Origin: Pseudophaeobacter sp. EL27
GTDB taxonomy: Bacteria > Pseudomonadota > Alphaproteobacteria > Rhodobacterales > Rhodobacteraceae
DNA: 64,000 bases
Assembly (NCBI RefSeq): GCF_900313025.1
Contig: NZ_OMPQ01000009.1
Coordinates: 202,072-266,071 of the forward strand
Reading direction: 5' to 3'
Shown: piece by piece, positions 15,185 to 25,384 of the stretch
Layout: the number at the start of each line of letters is the position of its first letter
Position numbering within the stretch: the stretch's first letter is position 1
Translations under genes and position numbers: made by a program
Notes under the pieces: model-generated
Seen by the model: the letters and a program-made list of their open reading frames with translations, nothing else
Databases searched by the model: none
What the model was told of the DNA's origin: nothing

Positions 15185-16351
15185 ATGATGCAGTTACCTA
15201 ACCCAACCCGATTGATGCTTTCCAGCCTGTGCGCTGTAGCGGTTTTTACCACTACGGGGCCGACGCAGGCTGGGCCCTTGTCGTTGGAACTCCTGGGTGA
15301 GGCACTGTTTCACGACGAAAATCTGTCGATGAACCGCAGCCAGTCCTGCGCCAACTGTCATACACCGGATCTGGGGTTCAGCGATCCACGGCGCTCCGCT
15401 GATGGTGCCTTTTCCCTGGGGGACGATGGCGTATCCCTGGGCAATCGCAATGCGCCTACCGCCTCTTATGCGGCCTTTATCCCGCCCTTTCACCAAAACT
15501 CAGATGGTATGTGGATTGGTGGGCTGTTCTGGGATGGCAGAGCAAACAGCCTGGAAGATCAAGCGGGTGGCCCGCCGGTAAACCCAATTGAGATGGGTAT
15601 ACCGGACAAGGCGACACTGGTTCAACGCCTGGGTGAGAACCCAGACTATACGGAGGCTTTTGCAAGGCTCTTCTCTCCGACCGTTCTGCAGGATGATGAG
15701 GCCGGTTTTATCGCAATGACACAGGCGATTGCCGCCTTTGAACGCGGCGAAGAATTTGCGCCCTTTAGCAGTAAGTATGATCTCTACCTGGCTGGAAAGG
15801 CAGAGTTTTCCAAGGAGGAGGAGCTCGGTCGCACGCTGTTCTTTTCAGAGCAGTTCACCAATTGCAATCAATGCCACCAGCTGCGCAGCAGTCCCATAGA
15901 CGCGCAAGAGACCTTTAGCGATTACAGCTACCACAACATCGGGGTGCCGCGAAATCCTGCGACCATTGCCGAGGCGGGGATGCCGTCTGATTTTGTCGAT
16001 GATGGCCTATTGGCCAATCCGCAGGTCACAGACCCAGCGCAGCGCGGCAAGTTCCGCACGCCGACCCTGCGCAATGTCGCGGTCACCGGCCCATACATGC
16101 ACAATGGGGTGTTTCAGGATCTGCGCACCGTGGTGTTGTTCTACAATCGCTACAACAGCAAGGCCGAGGCCGCACAGATCAACCCGGAAACCGGGCAGCC
16201 CTGGGGCGCAGCTCCGGTGCCTGGCACCCTGTCAGTTCCGGAACTGACCCATGGGCCTGCGCTGGAAGCACGGCGGGTTGATGCTTTGGTGGCTTTCCTC
16301 AAGACCCTGACGGATGAACGCTACGAAGATCTTTTGGAGGAGGTGCAATAG
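15185..16351 (+). CDS. Di-haem cytochrome c peroxidase (CcpA/MauG family)
   Basis: 388 residues starting at MMQLPNP, chosen for its signal peptide (LMLSSLCAVAVFTTT, cleavage near TQA-G); longer upstream starts lack one. Two c-type haem motifs, CANCH at about 55-59 and CNQCH at about 229-233, define the two-domain peroxidase. MHNG near residue 303 supplies the distal Met of the high-potential haem. The domain order is that of bacterial CCP/MauG proteins, which reduce H2O2 in the periplasm or oxidise protein side chains. No mau-type genes are nearby, so peroxide removal is likelier. A 12-base hairpin separates it from the convergent dpp operon. Confidence 0.9.
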   Translation: MMQLPNPTRLMLSSLCAVAVFTTTGPTQAGPLSLELLGEALFHDENLSMNRSQSCANCHTPDLGFSDPRRSADGAFSLGDDGVSLGNRNAPTASYAAFIPPFHQNSDGMWIGGLFWDGRANSLEDQAGGPPVNPIEMGIPDKATLVQRLGENPDYTEAFARLFSPTVLQDDEAGFIAMTQAIAAFERGEEFAPFSSKYDLYLAGKAEFSKEEELGRTLFFSEQFTNCNQCHQLRSSPIDAQETFSDYSYHNIGVPRNPATIAEAGMPSDFVDDGLLANPQVTDPAQRGKFRTPTLRNVAVTGPYMHNGVFQDLRTVVLFYNRYNSKAEAAQINPETGQPWGAAPVPGTLSVPELTHGPALEARRVDALVAFLKTLTDERYEDLLEEVQ

Positions 16352-16356
16352 GTAAT

Positions 16357-16390
16357 CGATGGTCCGCTCGATCCACCAAGCGGACCATCG
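16357..16390. terminator. Bidirectional hairpin between convergent operons
   Basis: Perfect 12-base arms CGATGGTCCGCT / AGCGGACCATCG with a 10-base loop, placed between the peroxidase stop and the dppDF stop. It lacks a T-run on both sides, but the location and strength suggest transcription termination. Confidence 0.6.
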
Positions 16391-16397
16391 TGATGGC

Positions 16398-18488
16398 TTA
16401 TTCTGCTGCGATTTTGATCACCGGCTGCATGCGCTGCAAGACCTCATCGCTGAGATGACATTTGATCTGGTGGCCTGCCTCCAAGGTGCGGGTCGGGGGG
16501 ACCTCACTGTCACAAAGCCCGCCTGGAACCTCCCCCTTCCAACGACACCGGGTCTGGAAAGGGCAGCCAGAGGGCGGATTCATGGCCGAGGGAATATCGC
16601 CTTCCAGAACGATATGTTCCTTCTCGATTGAGGTATCGGCAATTGGCACCGCGCTCAGCAGCGCCTCGGTATAGGGATGGTAGGGCGGCGAGAAGACCTG
16701 ATCGGTATCGCCCAGCTCAACCACATGGCCAAGATACATCACCATCACCCGATCGCTGAGATAGCGCACGATGGACAGATCATGGCTGATAAACAGCAGG
16801 GTGGTTTTTTCAGTGCGCTGAATCTCCATCAGCAGATCGGTGACCGCTGCCTGCACCGACACATCCAGAGCCGAGACAGGCTCATCCGCGACCACAATCC
16901 GCGCTCCCCCGGAGAAGGCCCGAGCAATGCCCACCCGCTGCTTTTGCCCACCAGAGAGCTGGCGCGGCATCCGGTCGGCAAAGGCACGTGGCAGTTTCAC
17001 CAGATCCAGCAGTTCAAGCATCCGCTGCTTGCGGTCTTGGTCACTGTCACCGATGTCAAAGATCTCCAGCGCCCGAATGATCTGACGCCCCACCGTCATT
17101 GACGGGTTGAGCGTATCAAAGGGGTTCTGGAACACCATCTGCACATCCGAAACGGTTCTGGTATTGCGGTCCTCAATGGCGGTCTGTTCGATGTTCTGGC
17201 CATCCAGCAGGATTTCACCCTCGGTTGCGGTTTCCAGTCCCATCAGAACCTTGGCAAAGGTTGATTTGCCACAGCCGGACTCGCCGACAATGGCCAGGGT
17301 CTCGGACTCTCGGGCTTCAAAGCTCAGGGTCTCATTGGCCTTGACCACCTTCTTGGTGCCACCGCCAAACAGCGCATTGGCAGCCACCTCATAGTATTTT
17401 TTGAGGTTGTCGATCTTCAGGACCACATCGCCAGGTTCGGTCTTTTCTGTCTGCGCACCAACAGTGATGGGGGCGTTCCAATCGATTTCCTGATAACGTA
17501 GGCAGCGGGTTGCATGACGGTCATTGCCCGCCACATCCGCCATGTCGATCTGGCCCTGATCACAGCGCCCCGGTTCAAAATAGTCACAGCGCGGGCCAAA
17601 ATTGCAACCCTCTGGCCGCTCATGTGGCAGGGGGAAGTTGCCGGGAATAGCCACCAATGGGTGGGCATTCTTATCGGCGCCGGGCAGTGGGATCGAGCGA
17701 AACAGCGCCTGCGTATAGGGATGTTGCATCTCATCAAACACATCCGCAATCGAGCCCCGCTCGACTGCCTCACCAGAATACATCACACAGAGCCGGTCAC
17801 AGGTCTCCAGGATCAGGCCGAGGTTATGGCTGATGAACAGCATCGAGGTGCCGTATTTCTTGCCCAGATCCCTGACCAACTCCACCACCGCCGCCTCAAC
17901 AGTCACGTCCAGCGCAGTTGTAGGTTCATCCAGGATCAACAGCGAGGGCTTGGACATCAAGGCCATGGCAATGACAATCCGTTGTTGCTGCCCCCCCGAC
18001 AACTGGTGCGGATAAGAGTTCAGCATCCGTTCAGGGTCGGGCAGACGCACATCCGTCACCACTTCCAGCGCGCGATCATAGGCGAGTTTTTCACTGACGC
18101 CTTCATGGATCATCGGCACTTCCATCAGCTGGCGCCCGATTTTCATCGCCGGGTTGAGACTGGCCATCGGTTCTTGATAGATCATTGCAATCTCATTGCC
18201 GCGGATGTCCCGCAGCTCTTCGGCGCTCATTTCCGCCAGATCGCGGCCTTTGAACTTGATCGATCCACCTACAATGCGGCCGTTTTTTCCAAGGTCCTGC
18301 ATTACCCCCAGCGCCACTGTGGATTTACCGCACCCGGATTCCCCCACCAGCCCCACGGCTTCGCCAGGTTGCACCGAGACGGAAAAATCCATCACAGCCG
18401 GAATTTCCCGCAGCCGGGTAAAAAACGAAATCGACAGCTTGTCGATCTCCAGCACCGGGCCATCATTCTCAGACAGTTTGTTCATCAC
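16398..18488 (-). CDS. Peptide ABC transporter, fused double ATP-binding protein (DppD-DppF type)
   Basis: 696 residues carrying two complete ABC ATPases. Domain 1 (about 10-290) has GESGCGKST, the signature LSGGQQQR and Walker B LLILDEPTTALD, followed by an oligo-HPY tail with cysteines (NFGPRCDYFEPGRC). Domain 2 (about 355-690) has [17 protein letters not shown] and VVADEPVSALD, with a second such tail (CPFQTRCRWKG). DppD and DppF are normally separate; the fusion is known in alphaproteobacteria. It powers import of di- or oligopeptides or similar solutes. It is the last gene of the four-gene operon. Confidence 0.93.
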   Translation of the reverse strand: MMNKLSENDGPVLEIDKLSISFFTRLREIPAVMDFSVSVQPGEAVGLVGESGCGKSTVALGVMQDLGKNGRIVGGSIKFKGRDLAEMSAEELRDIRGNEIAMIYQEPMASLNPAMKIGRQLMEVPMIHEGVSEKLAYDRALEVVTDVRLPDPERMLNSYPHQLSGGQQQRIVIAMALMSKPSLLILDEPTTALDVTVEAAVVELVRDLGKKYGTSMLFISHNLGLILETCDRLCVMYSGEAVERGSIADVFDEMQHPYTQALFRSIPLPGADKNAHPLVAIPGNFPLPHERPEGCNFGPRCDYFEPGRCDQGQIDMADVAGNDRHATRCLRYQEIDWNAPITVGAQTEKTEPGDVVLKIDNLKKYYEVAANALFGGGTKKVVKANETLSFEARESETLAIVGESGCGKSTFAKVLMGLETATEGEILLDGQNIEQTAIEDRNTRTVSDVQMVFQNPFDTLNPSMTVGRQIIRALEIFDIGDSDQDRKQRMLELLDLVKLPRAFADRMPRQLSGGQKQRVGIARAFSGGARIVVADEPVSALDVSVQAAVTDLLMEIQRTEKTTLLFISHDLSIVRYLSDRVMVMYLGHVVELGDTDQVFSPPYHPYTEALLSAVPIADTSIEKEHIVLEGDIPSAMNPPSGCPFQTRCRWKGEVPGGLCDSEVPPTRTLEAGHQIKCHLSDEVLQRMQPVIKIAAE

Positions 18489-18584
18489 TTTGTCTCCCTG
18501 TTGAGACCCAGAAAGATCGTGCTTTCATTTGGCCTCAAATATCCCGGGGGTCCGGGGGCTGGCCCCCGGTGCCACAGGTTTGGA

Positions 18585-20027
18585 TTAGTCCTTCAGGCTC
18601 TCTTCACGGAGCCCATCTGCCAAAAGATTGAGTCCCAAGACCATGCTCAGCAGCGCAAAGGCAGGCGGCAGGGCAGGGTGCAAATAGATCGACAAAAGCT
18701 TGCGCCCTTCATTGATGGTCGATCCCCAATCCGGGCTTTCCGGGGGCAGGCCAAGGCCAAAAAAGCCCAAGGTTCCCAGCAGGATGGTGGTGTAGCCGAT
18801 GCGCAGACAGAAATCGACGATCAGTGGTCCACGTGCATTGGGCAGCACTTCCCATAGCATGATGTACCAGGGGCGTTCGCCGCGAGTCTGGGCCGCTGCG
18901 ACATAGTCCCGGGTTCTGATATCCAACGCGAGGCCGCGCACGATACGAAACACTGTGGGCGAGTTCACAAAAACCACCGACACAAAAACCACCAGGATAC
19001 CGCCTGGAATGTCGATCCAGTCCAGGACAACAGGCAGGATATCCACCTTGGACCCGGGGTCATTTATCACCATCAGGTAAAGGATCAGCAGTGGCAGCAA
19101 AACTATGGCCAGCCAAAGGAAGTTCTTCTTAGGCTGGGTGCGGAAACGCGAATTGATCAGCACATAGAAAAAGATCAGCGGAAAGGCAAAAAGCACAATG
19201 GCCATATATTGCGGCAGGCCGGTCAGTACGATCTCGGGTGTCACCAGAAGGTAGAACAGCAGGATCACCGGAAAGGCCAGGATCAGGTTGGCCAGGAAGG
19301 ACAAGAACGTGTCGAGCTTTCCGCCAAAATACCCGGCAGGCAGGCCAAGAGTAATGCCAACCATAAAGGCAAAGAGTGTAGCCAGCGGCGCAATCTTCAC
19401 CACCTCCCAGGCGCCTTTGACCATACGGCTAAAGACATCGCGGGCCAGGTTGTCACCACCCAAGAGGTACCAGTGAAAATCGCCCTCTTCGGGAGAGCGT
19501 AACGGGGTCCCGGGTACTTTGTTTTTGAGGCCTGACAGCTGCGTCAGTGGGTCATGGGTAATGATCATGTCCATTGCGCCAAAGAAGCCGGTAAAGACCC
19601 AGAACATCACCAGAGCAAAGCCGATCATGCCAATCGGACTGTCAAACAACTTGCCATAAAGACCAAGGCGTCTTTTGAAGGTGATCGACAGGGTGAAAAG
19701 CAGCACCAGGGCGATCCAGACAGATATAAACTGCTGTGCTATTGCGCCGATGATGCCAGCACCTGTGCCCATGATGACACCGAGAACCAGATAGGCGGCA
19801 ATCACGGCCGTGGTGGCTAAAAAGGCAGCCTTGACTGCCAATGCTGTCAGCTCACGCGGGCCGGAGCTGAGGCTGGCGCTGCCGCCGGCGACATTGATGG
19901 CGCGGTTTTCTGGCAGCACAGCACTGAGCACGATCCAGACCAAGACTGAGAGGCCAAGAAGCCCAAGCGCGATGAATAGAATAGGGTCGAGGAAGGCGAT
20001 TTTGCCGGTCCAGCTGAGGGGATCCAT
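18585..20027 (-). CDS. Peptide ABC transporter permease (DppC-like, long)
   Basis: 480 residues, well above the roughly 300 of DppC. The N-terminal 150 residues add several hydrophobic helices before the OppC-type entry (FGAMDMIITHDPLTQLSG, about residue 170). The C-terminal permease core holds the EAA-type loop (AAAQTRGERPWYIMLWEVLPNARGP) that contacts the ATPase, and a GFFGLGLPPESPDWGSTINEGR tail typical of the family. It lies 96 bases upstream of the ATPase gene and 15 bases downstream of the DppB-like gene. Confidence 0.9.
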   Translation of the reverse strand: MDPLSWTGKIAFLDPILFIALGLLGLSVLVWIVLSAVLPENRAINVAGGSASLSSGPRELTALAVKAAFLATTAVIAAYLVLGVIMGTGAGIIGAIAQQFISVWIALVLLFTLSITFKRRLGLYGKLFDSPIGMIGFALVMFWVFTGFFGAMDMIITHDPLTQLSGLKNKVPGTPLRSPEEGDFHWYLLGGDNLARDVFSRMVKGAWEVVKIAPLATLFAFMVGITLGLPAGYFGGKLDTFLSFLANLILAFPVILLFYLLVTPEIVLTGLPQYMAIVLFAFPLIFFYVLINSRFRTQPKKNFLWLAIVLLPLLILYLMVINDPGSKVDILPVVLDWIDIPGGILVVFVSVVFVNSPTVFRIVRGLALDIRTRDYVAAAQTRGERPWYIMLWEVLPNARGPLIVDFCLRIGYTTILLGTLGFFGLGLPPESPDWGSTINEGRKLLSIYLHPALPPAFALLSMVLGLNLLADGLREESLKD

Positions 20028-20042
20028 ATCTGTCTCCTTCCG

Positions 20043-21089
20043 TTATGAAATGCGAATGCGGGGGTTCAAGAAGACATAGCCGATGTCGGAAATCAGCTGC
20101 GTGATCAGAACCACAAGGACGGACACTACGGAAACGCCCAGCAGCAATTCGATGTCGTTGTTGCCCGCCGCCTGTACCAGCGTCCAGCCAAAGCCCTTGT
20201 AGTTGAACAGGGTCTCGACGATCACCACGCCATTTAGCAGCCAGGGAAATTGCAGCATGATCACGGTAAAGGGCGCGATCAGCGCATTGCGCAGGGCATG
20301 TTTCAGCACGATATTGGGAAAGCTCACCCCCTTTAGGCGCGCAGTGCGGATATATTGCGCCGTCATTACCTCGGTCATCGAGGCGCGGGTCATGCGGGCG
20401 ATATAGCCCATGCCGTAGAGGGCAATGGTCACCACCGGCAGCAGGAAATTCTCCAGATTAGGGCTTTCCATCGCACTGGTTGCGGTGCCCTTGAACCATT
20501 TTAGCCCCACGGCGGAGGATGAGAAAATGGCGATGAACAAAACACCCGAGACATATTCCGGCGTCGCCGTTGTGGTAATGGCAACGGTCGACAGGGTTCG
20601 GTCGGTGGCTGAGCCTTCTTTCATCCCGGCCAGAACCCCCAGGATCAGCGCCGAAGGCACCATCACCAGCATCACCCAGAACATCAAAATCCCCGTCAGT
20701 GACAGGCGGGTTGCGATGATGGAGCTCACCTCATCCTTAAAGACGGAGGAGTACCCCCAGTAGCCCTGCAGGATACCACAAAACCGCGGCGCATCCTCAG
20801 GCTTCATGCCCGGGGTGATGCAGCGGCCCGTGACGGTTCCGTCCTCGGCCTGATGCTGGTAGGAGGGCGCAAGGCCAACCCATTCCAGATACTTCTTAGG
20901 CGTGGATTGCAGGTAACCGCCTTTTTCCAACCAGCTGGCAACGGCTTCGTCCGACATGCGGAAGTTGCCTTGGGTTTTGGCGAGTTTTTCTAGGTTCGGA
21001 TAGAGATTTGTCATAAAGAACACGACAAATGTCAGACACAGAGCAGTCAGGATCATGATCCCGACGCGTCTGAGGATAAACAGTCCCAT
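20043..21089 (-). CDS. Peptide ABC transporter permease (DppB-like)
   Basis: 348 residues with the DppB/OppB pattern: N-terminal FILRRVGIMILTALCLTFVVFF helix, a large periplasmic insertion (about 35-115) and a core permease region with the EAA-type loop (RTARLKGVSFPNIVLKHALRNALIAP) near residues 245-275. It ends with a VFLNPRIRIS tail. It pairs with the DppC-like subunit to form the membrane channel. Confidence 0.92.
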   Translation of the reverse strand: MGLFILRRVGIMILTALCLTFVVFFMTNLYPNLEKLAKTQGNFRMSDEAVASWLEKGGYLQSTPKKYLEWVGLAPSYQHQAEDGTVTGRCITPGMKPEDAPRFCGILQGYWGYSSVFKDEVSSIIATRLSLTGILMFWVMLVMVPSALILGVLAGMKEGSATDRTLSTVAITTTATPEYVSGVLFIAIFSSSAVGLKWFKGTATSAMESPNLENFLLPVVTIALYGMGYIARMTRASMTEVMTAQYIRTARLKGVSFPNIVLKHALRNALIAPFTVIMLQFPWLLNGVVIVETLFNYKGFGWTLVQAAGNNDIELLLGVSVVSVLVVLITQLISDIGYVFLNPRIRIS

Positions 21090-21256
21090 GGATGCCCCCG
21101 TTGGTGGCTATGCGCTTGGTTCTACACCTGTGCGATGCCCAGGTTGCCGCTGCGCTTTTATCGGGCGCGGATGCGCCCTGTCTTTGGCTGTGGGTTTTGG
21201 GTTCAGCAGAAAGCAGGGCCGCGCGATTGATTTCCGCGCGGCCCGGTCAGATCAGC

Positions 21257-22927
21257 TTAGGCTTTTAGGGCCCATTTGTAGATCTGCGGCAGATCCGCGA
21301 TATGTTTGTCGACACCGACCAGGTTATCCCGGTGGTGACGCATCGCGGTACGCCAGAAGGGTTGGATAGTGACGCCTTCCTCAATCATGATGGCCTGCAG
21401 CTTGCCCATCACTTCGCGGCGCTTGTCCGCATCGGCAATCGAGTTGGCCTCAGCCAGCAGCGAGTCGAACTCGGCATTGGCAAAACCACTTTCGTTCCAG
21501 GCCTCACCCGAGCGATAGGCCAGCGCCAGAACCTGAGTGCCCAGCGGGCGGTGGTTCCAGTTGGTCGAGGAGAACGGGTATTTCGCCCAATCATTCCAGA
21601 AGGTGGAACCCGGCAGGATTGTCCGCTTGACGTTGATGCCTGCATCCCGCAGCTGCGCCGCCACCGCATCGGTGGTGTTGCGACGCCAATCGTCGTCGAT
21701 TGACAACAGTTCATGCTCGTAGTCGCCCATGCCTGCTTCGTCCATCAGGGCCTTTGCCTTGGCGGGGTCAAAGGGGAGACGGGTGACGCTGGGGTCATAT
21801 TCCGGGTGCATCGGGCCAACATGACTGTTGTCTGCGTGAATGCCGTAGCCGGACATGCCCAGTTCCAGACAGATATTGTTGTCCACGGCCATAGCCAGCG
21901 CCTGACGGACGCGTTTGTCGGCATAGGGCTTTTTGCCGTCAACTTCGGCCAGCTGGTTCGGGCGGATCACAATGGTAAAGCCAGACGGAATTTCAGACTG
22001 GGTCAGACCGATGCCAGCGAAGATGTCCACATACTCACCAACCGACTCCCAGTTCATGTCGATCTCTTCGGCCTCAAAGGCGGCCAGGAAGGCGGCCGGG
22101 TCGGTGCCGTAGTCGATGAACTCGATGCGGTCCAGATGGCCACCCATGCCTGCGGCATAGCCCCACCATTCATGGCCTTCGTTGCGTACCAAGACGCCCT
22201 TGACGCCGACTTCCATGCTTTCGGGCAGCATGTAACCGGTGCCGATTGGGTTATCGAGCATGGTTGCCGCATCATGGCTGGCATGGGTGATTGCTGCCGG
22301 ATAGTCGGCCATTCCGGGAATGATGGTGATGTCAGGGGTCTGGGGCTTCAGCATGACAGTGTGGCTGTCGACAACGGTGATCGCGCCCTCGGCGGCCATG
22401 CCGGTTTCTTCGTCAATGAGAGACGCCATGCGGCCGGCCATCGAGTTGCCTTCGACGCTCTTGTCACACCAGCCGGTGATGTTGCGGGCTACGTCCTCCG
22501 CGGTGAAATCATCACCGTTGTTCCATTTGACACCCTTGCGCACATTCAGCGTGTATTCGGTGGCGTCGTCATTGGCGCTCCAGCTTTCCAGAAGCATCGG
22601 GCCAAAGGAGCCGTCGCTGTTGTATTCAACCAGATATTCCAGCCAGCCGGCGGTGAAGGTCGCGATCTGGGTCCAGTCATAGGTCCGTGGATCTTTGAGC
22701 GCGCGGACTTCCATCTGCATGCGCAGGGTCCCGCCCTTCTGTTCATGTCCAGCTGCCTGAGCAGGCGCGGACAGGCCGATCAGCCCATAAGCCGCAGCCG
22801 CAGTAACGCCCAGACCAGTGGCGCGGGCCAGGAATTCGCGGCGGTCAAGTTTGCCTTCGATCACTTCGCGGGCATGCATTTTTGCGGCCCAGTGTGTTGT
22901 CACATCTGTTGTGGAATCGTGGGTCAT
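21257..22927 (-). CDS. Peptide ABC transporter substrate-binding protein (family 5), Tat-exported
   Basis: 556 residues from the ATG at 22927, which has a GGGAGA ribosome-binding site; the frame runs 40 codons further upstream without support. The N-terminus is long but carries a twin-arginine motif ([15 protein letters not shown], about 29-43) and a hydrophobic stretch ending AQA-A, so Tat export is likely. The mature part is an SBP_bac_5 protein ([29 protein letters not shown]). It sets the transporter's specificity; which peptide or solute cannot be told. It is the first gene of the operon, about 435 bases after the AraC gene. Confidence 0.92.
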   Translation of the reverse strand: MTHDSTTDVTTHWAAKMHAREVIEGKLDRREFLARATGLGVTAAAAYGLIGLSAPAQAAGHEQKGGTLRMQMEVRALKDPRTYDWTQIATFTAGWLEYLVEYNSDGSFGPMLLESWSANDDATEYTLNVRKGVKWNNGDDFTAEDVARNITGWCDKSVEGNSMAGRMASLIDEETGMAAEGAITVVDSHTVMLKPQTPDITIIPGMADYPAAITHASHDAATMLDNPIGTGYMLPESMEVGVKGVLVRNEGHEWWGYAAGMGGHLDRIEFIDYGTDPAAFLAAFEAEEIDMNWESVGEYVDIFAGIGLTQSEIPSGFTIVIRPNQLAEVDGKKPYADKRVRQALAMAVDNNICLELGMSGYGIHADNSHVGPMHPEYDPSVTRLPFDPAKAKALMDEAGMGDYEHELLSIDDDWRRNTTDAVAAQLRDAGINVKRTILPGSTFWNDWAKYPFSSTNWNHRPLGTQVLALAYRSGEAWNESGFANAEFDSLLAEANSIADADKRREVMGKLQAIMIEEGVTIQPFWRTAMRHHRDNLVGVDKHIADLPQIYKWALKA

Positions 22928-23154
22928 TCGGGTCTCCCTTTGGTGCACCGCTGGGGATGTGTTCCCCATCTGGGCATTGCCAGATTGTTTCCGGACCCGG
23001 GTCCGGAAATGGTGCGGTTGTGGCTTGATGCCTTTTGATACCCACATTCGGCCCTAGTTCCGGGAATAGGTCAATGCATAGAATCGGCTATCAGGGTGTT
23101 AAAAGCGACATTTTTGATGTCGGCTTTGAAATATTTCGGCCGACTTTCCAGATT

Positions 23155-23174
23155 ACTGGGCACTAGTGCCCAGT
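23155..23174. promoter_or_regulatory. Perfect 20-base palindrome upstream of the dpp operon
   Basis: ACTGGGCACT-AGTGCCCAGT has no mismatch and no spacer. It lies about 230 bases before the binding-protein ATG and after the AraC stop. It is a candidate operator, possibly for the adjacent AraC-type protein although such proteins prefer direct repeats. The rest of the 22928-23362 stretch shows only a short GTCGG/CCGAC repeat. Confidence 0.45.
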
Positions 23175-23362
23175 TCCGCACGCCTTAAAGGTGAATCACC
23201 TCGCGAGTCGGTCAAAAGGTCGGGTCGGTAGGCAGGGCTTCCTGCGGCGGGAATTTATAAGCAAGGGTGAACCTGTCATCGCGACCTCTCTTGGGTAGGA
23301 AGCTTGGTACTTGAAAATTCCAAACACAAAAGAGACCAAGGAACTGGGGTCCTCGGGCGAGC

Positions 23363-24175
23363 TTACAGGCGCTTGCGGGAGGATTTTCGCAAGCTACTGG
23401 GCGTTTGGCCGGTGTGTTGGGTAATGAACCGGGTGAAATAGGCGGGGCTGCCAAAGCCAATTTGCTCTGCGATATCCCGCATGGACATATCGGAGAAGGC
23501 CAGCAAGCAACGCGCGGCATAAAGCTGGCGCTCCGTCAGCAAGGCTGCCGCTGTTTTGCCGGTTTCTGCTTTGCAGACACGGGTCAGATGGGTGGGAGTC
23601 ACATTCAGGGCGGCAGCGTGGTCGGCCATTGTGGCGCGGGCGTCATAATACTCGCTGACGCGTTGGCAATAGGATTGCGACAGACGTCTGGCTGCGGATG
23701 GACGTTCTGGCGGTAGCGGGCCGGATGGAGGCAGGCGCCGCAATTGAATGCTGACCAGTTCGCTATAGGACTGCAGCGCCCGACGCCACAGCGCGGGGTG
23801 GCCAGACTGTTCCTGCATCATGGCTTCCAGGAGTGCGTTTAGCCGCGCCTGTTCTCGGGCATCAGAGATTTTTAGATGGAGGGGTTTGTCCGGGGTTGCC
23901 ACCGGAGCGGAGACCGGAATTTTAAGCGCCTGGCCGATGCATTGGCGGCCAAATTCCACAGACCAAAGCGATCTTGCGGGAAAGAACAATGCGCTATGGG
24001 TGCTGAAACCGCGTTGATTGCCATCCATCAACATACGCCCCTGGCCGCGCGTCACCCAAATCAACAGATGTTCACCGCGATCATGCGGCAGTTCGGTTTG
24101 CCACGCGCCAAACGATACCAGTTGGGAAAGGGGAAGAACCTGGATTTCTTCGTTGGGGTTTGGATCAAAGGGCAT
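23363..24175 (-). CDS. AraC-family transcriptional regulator
   Basis: 270 residues. The N-terminal half is a cupin-like ligand domain (LIWVTRGQGRMLMDG, STHSALFFPARSLW). The C-terminal about 100 residues carry the two AraC helix-turn-helices: DHAAALNVTPTHLTRVCKAETG and MRDIAEQIGFGSPAYFTRFI, ending in the HTGQTPSSLRK consensus. It reads in the same direction as the dpp operon and is the nearest regulator, so it plausibly controls that transporter; this is inference from position. Confidence 0.9.
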   Translation of the reverse strand: MPFDPNPNEEIQVLPLSQLVSFGAWQTELPHDRGEHLLIWVTRGQGRMLMDGNQRGFSTHSALFFPARSLWSVEFGRQCIGQALKIPVSAPVATPDKPLHLKISDAREQARLNALLEAMMQEQSGHPALWRRALQSYSELVSIQLRRLPPSGPLPPERPSAARRLSQSYCQRVSEYYDARATMADHAAALNVTPTHLTRVCKAETGKTAAALLTERQLYAARCLLAFSDMSMRDIAEQIGFGSPAYFTRFITQHTGQTPSSLRKSSRKRL

Positions 24176-24390
24176 GCAGTGGTGATAACTTCATTAACTG
24201 GTTCAATTTGAAACAAACAGGACATGAATTTTTGATTCGGGCAAGTTCTGCCGGAAATTGCCTTTACGTAGAGGGTTTTGGCCTGTGCCCTTCAGGTCCA
24301 TGGTTCAGTTATTGAGCCACCCCTATGTGAATGAAAACGGAGGCAGCCGACGTGGCCTGAAAATTGAGATTTGATTGGGTTTGTCGCAGC

Positions 24391-25257
24391 TCATAAATCG
24401 TCGGAATTTACGACTTCCCAGTGTTTCATGCGGGAGCGAAACCAACTGCGCTGCCGTTTGGCATAGCGCCGCGTGGCAATCGCCGCTTGTTCGCGCGCGG
24501 CCTCCAGTGTCAGATCGCCACAGATATAGCCCATCAGCTCAGGCACGCCGATGGCTTTGCACGAGGGCAGGGTAGGATCATAGCGGTCGCGCATCGACTC
24601 GGCCTCCTCCAATGCGCCTTGTTCTATCATCAGATCAAAGCGTTGCCGGATGCGGGGCTCCAGCCATTCTTTGGGGCTATGCATGACCAGCGCGTTGCAG
24701 TCCTCAATTGGCAAAACGGGAGCGGGTGTGTCGTCCTGCCAATCTGCCAGTGATCGGCCAGTTGCCTGCAAAACCTCCCAGGCGCGCTGGACCCTGGCGC
24801 GGTTGTTTACATCTATGCGCTCGGCGGTTTGCGGGTCGAGTTGGTCTAGCAGCGTGTCGAGTGTAAGGGAATCACCAAGGGTGCGAATCTCGTTAGGCGT
24901 TGGTGGAATTTCTGCCAGCCCTTCCGTGAGGGTCGAGAAATACAGCCCGGTCCCGCCAACGATAATGGGCCTGTTAGGGCCGGTGAGCAGAGGTTTGACC
25001 TCTCGCAGCCAATGACCCGCGGAATATTGCGCATCATATGTGACATGACCATAGAGGTGATGTGGCAGGGCTTCTTCGTCTGCTTTGGAGGGGCGGGCAG
25101 TGACCACGCGCCAGCAGTCATAGATTTGACTGGCATCGGCATTGACGATCACACCGCCTTGTTTTTGTGCGATTTCCATCGCCAGCGAAGATTTCCCAGA
25201 GGCCGTGGGGCCGGCCAAAAGCACGGGTTTGTCCGGGTCAAGATCGGGCAGCAGCAT
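24391..25257 (-). CDS. miaA: tRNA dimethylallyltransferase
   Basis: 288 residues, typical length. The P-loop [17 protein letters not shown] is at about 14-30, followed by [28 protein letters not shown] and the substrate-binding [11 protein letters not shown] near the C-terminus. It adds a dimethylallyl group to A37 of tRNAs reading UNN codons. It is divergent from pyrH with about 127 bases between, so both promoters lie there. Confidence 0.96.
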   Translation of the reverse strand: MLLPDLDPDKPVLLAGPTASGKSSLAMEIAQKQGGVIVNADASQIYDCWRVVTARPSKADEEALPHHLYGHVTYDAQYSAGHWLREVKPLLTGPNRPIIVGGTGLYFSTLTEGLAEIPPTPNEIRTLGDSLTLDTLLDQLDPQTAERIDVNNRARVQRAWEVLQATGRSLADWQDDTPAPVLPIEDCNALVMHSPKEWLEPRIRQRFDLMIEQGALEEAESMRDRYDPTLPSCKAIGVPELMGYICGDLTLEAAREQAAIATRRYAKRQRSWFRSRMKHWEVVNSDDL

Positions 25258-25384
25258 GAGGGGTCCGTCCAGTGGTTTGCGAATTTGTGCCAGAAGCAGG
25301 CCAGAAACAGGCGGGAAAGCGATCTAGCCGCATTGAAACCCTCTGCATTTTGCTCCATTTTGCCGCGCAAACTAACCCCCTCAT

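Noticed and set aside
17514-18857. 447-codon frame antisense to the dppDF ATPase gene
   Set aside because: It mirrors a clearly conserved ABC ATPase; its composition (His/Gln/Arg-rich, no domain) is typical of an antisense shadow in G+C-rich DNA.
21713-23038. 441-codon frame antisense to the peptide-binding protein gene
   Set aside because: The opposite strand encodes an unmistakable SBP family 5 protein.
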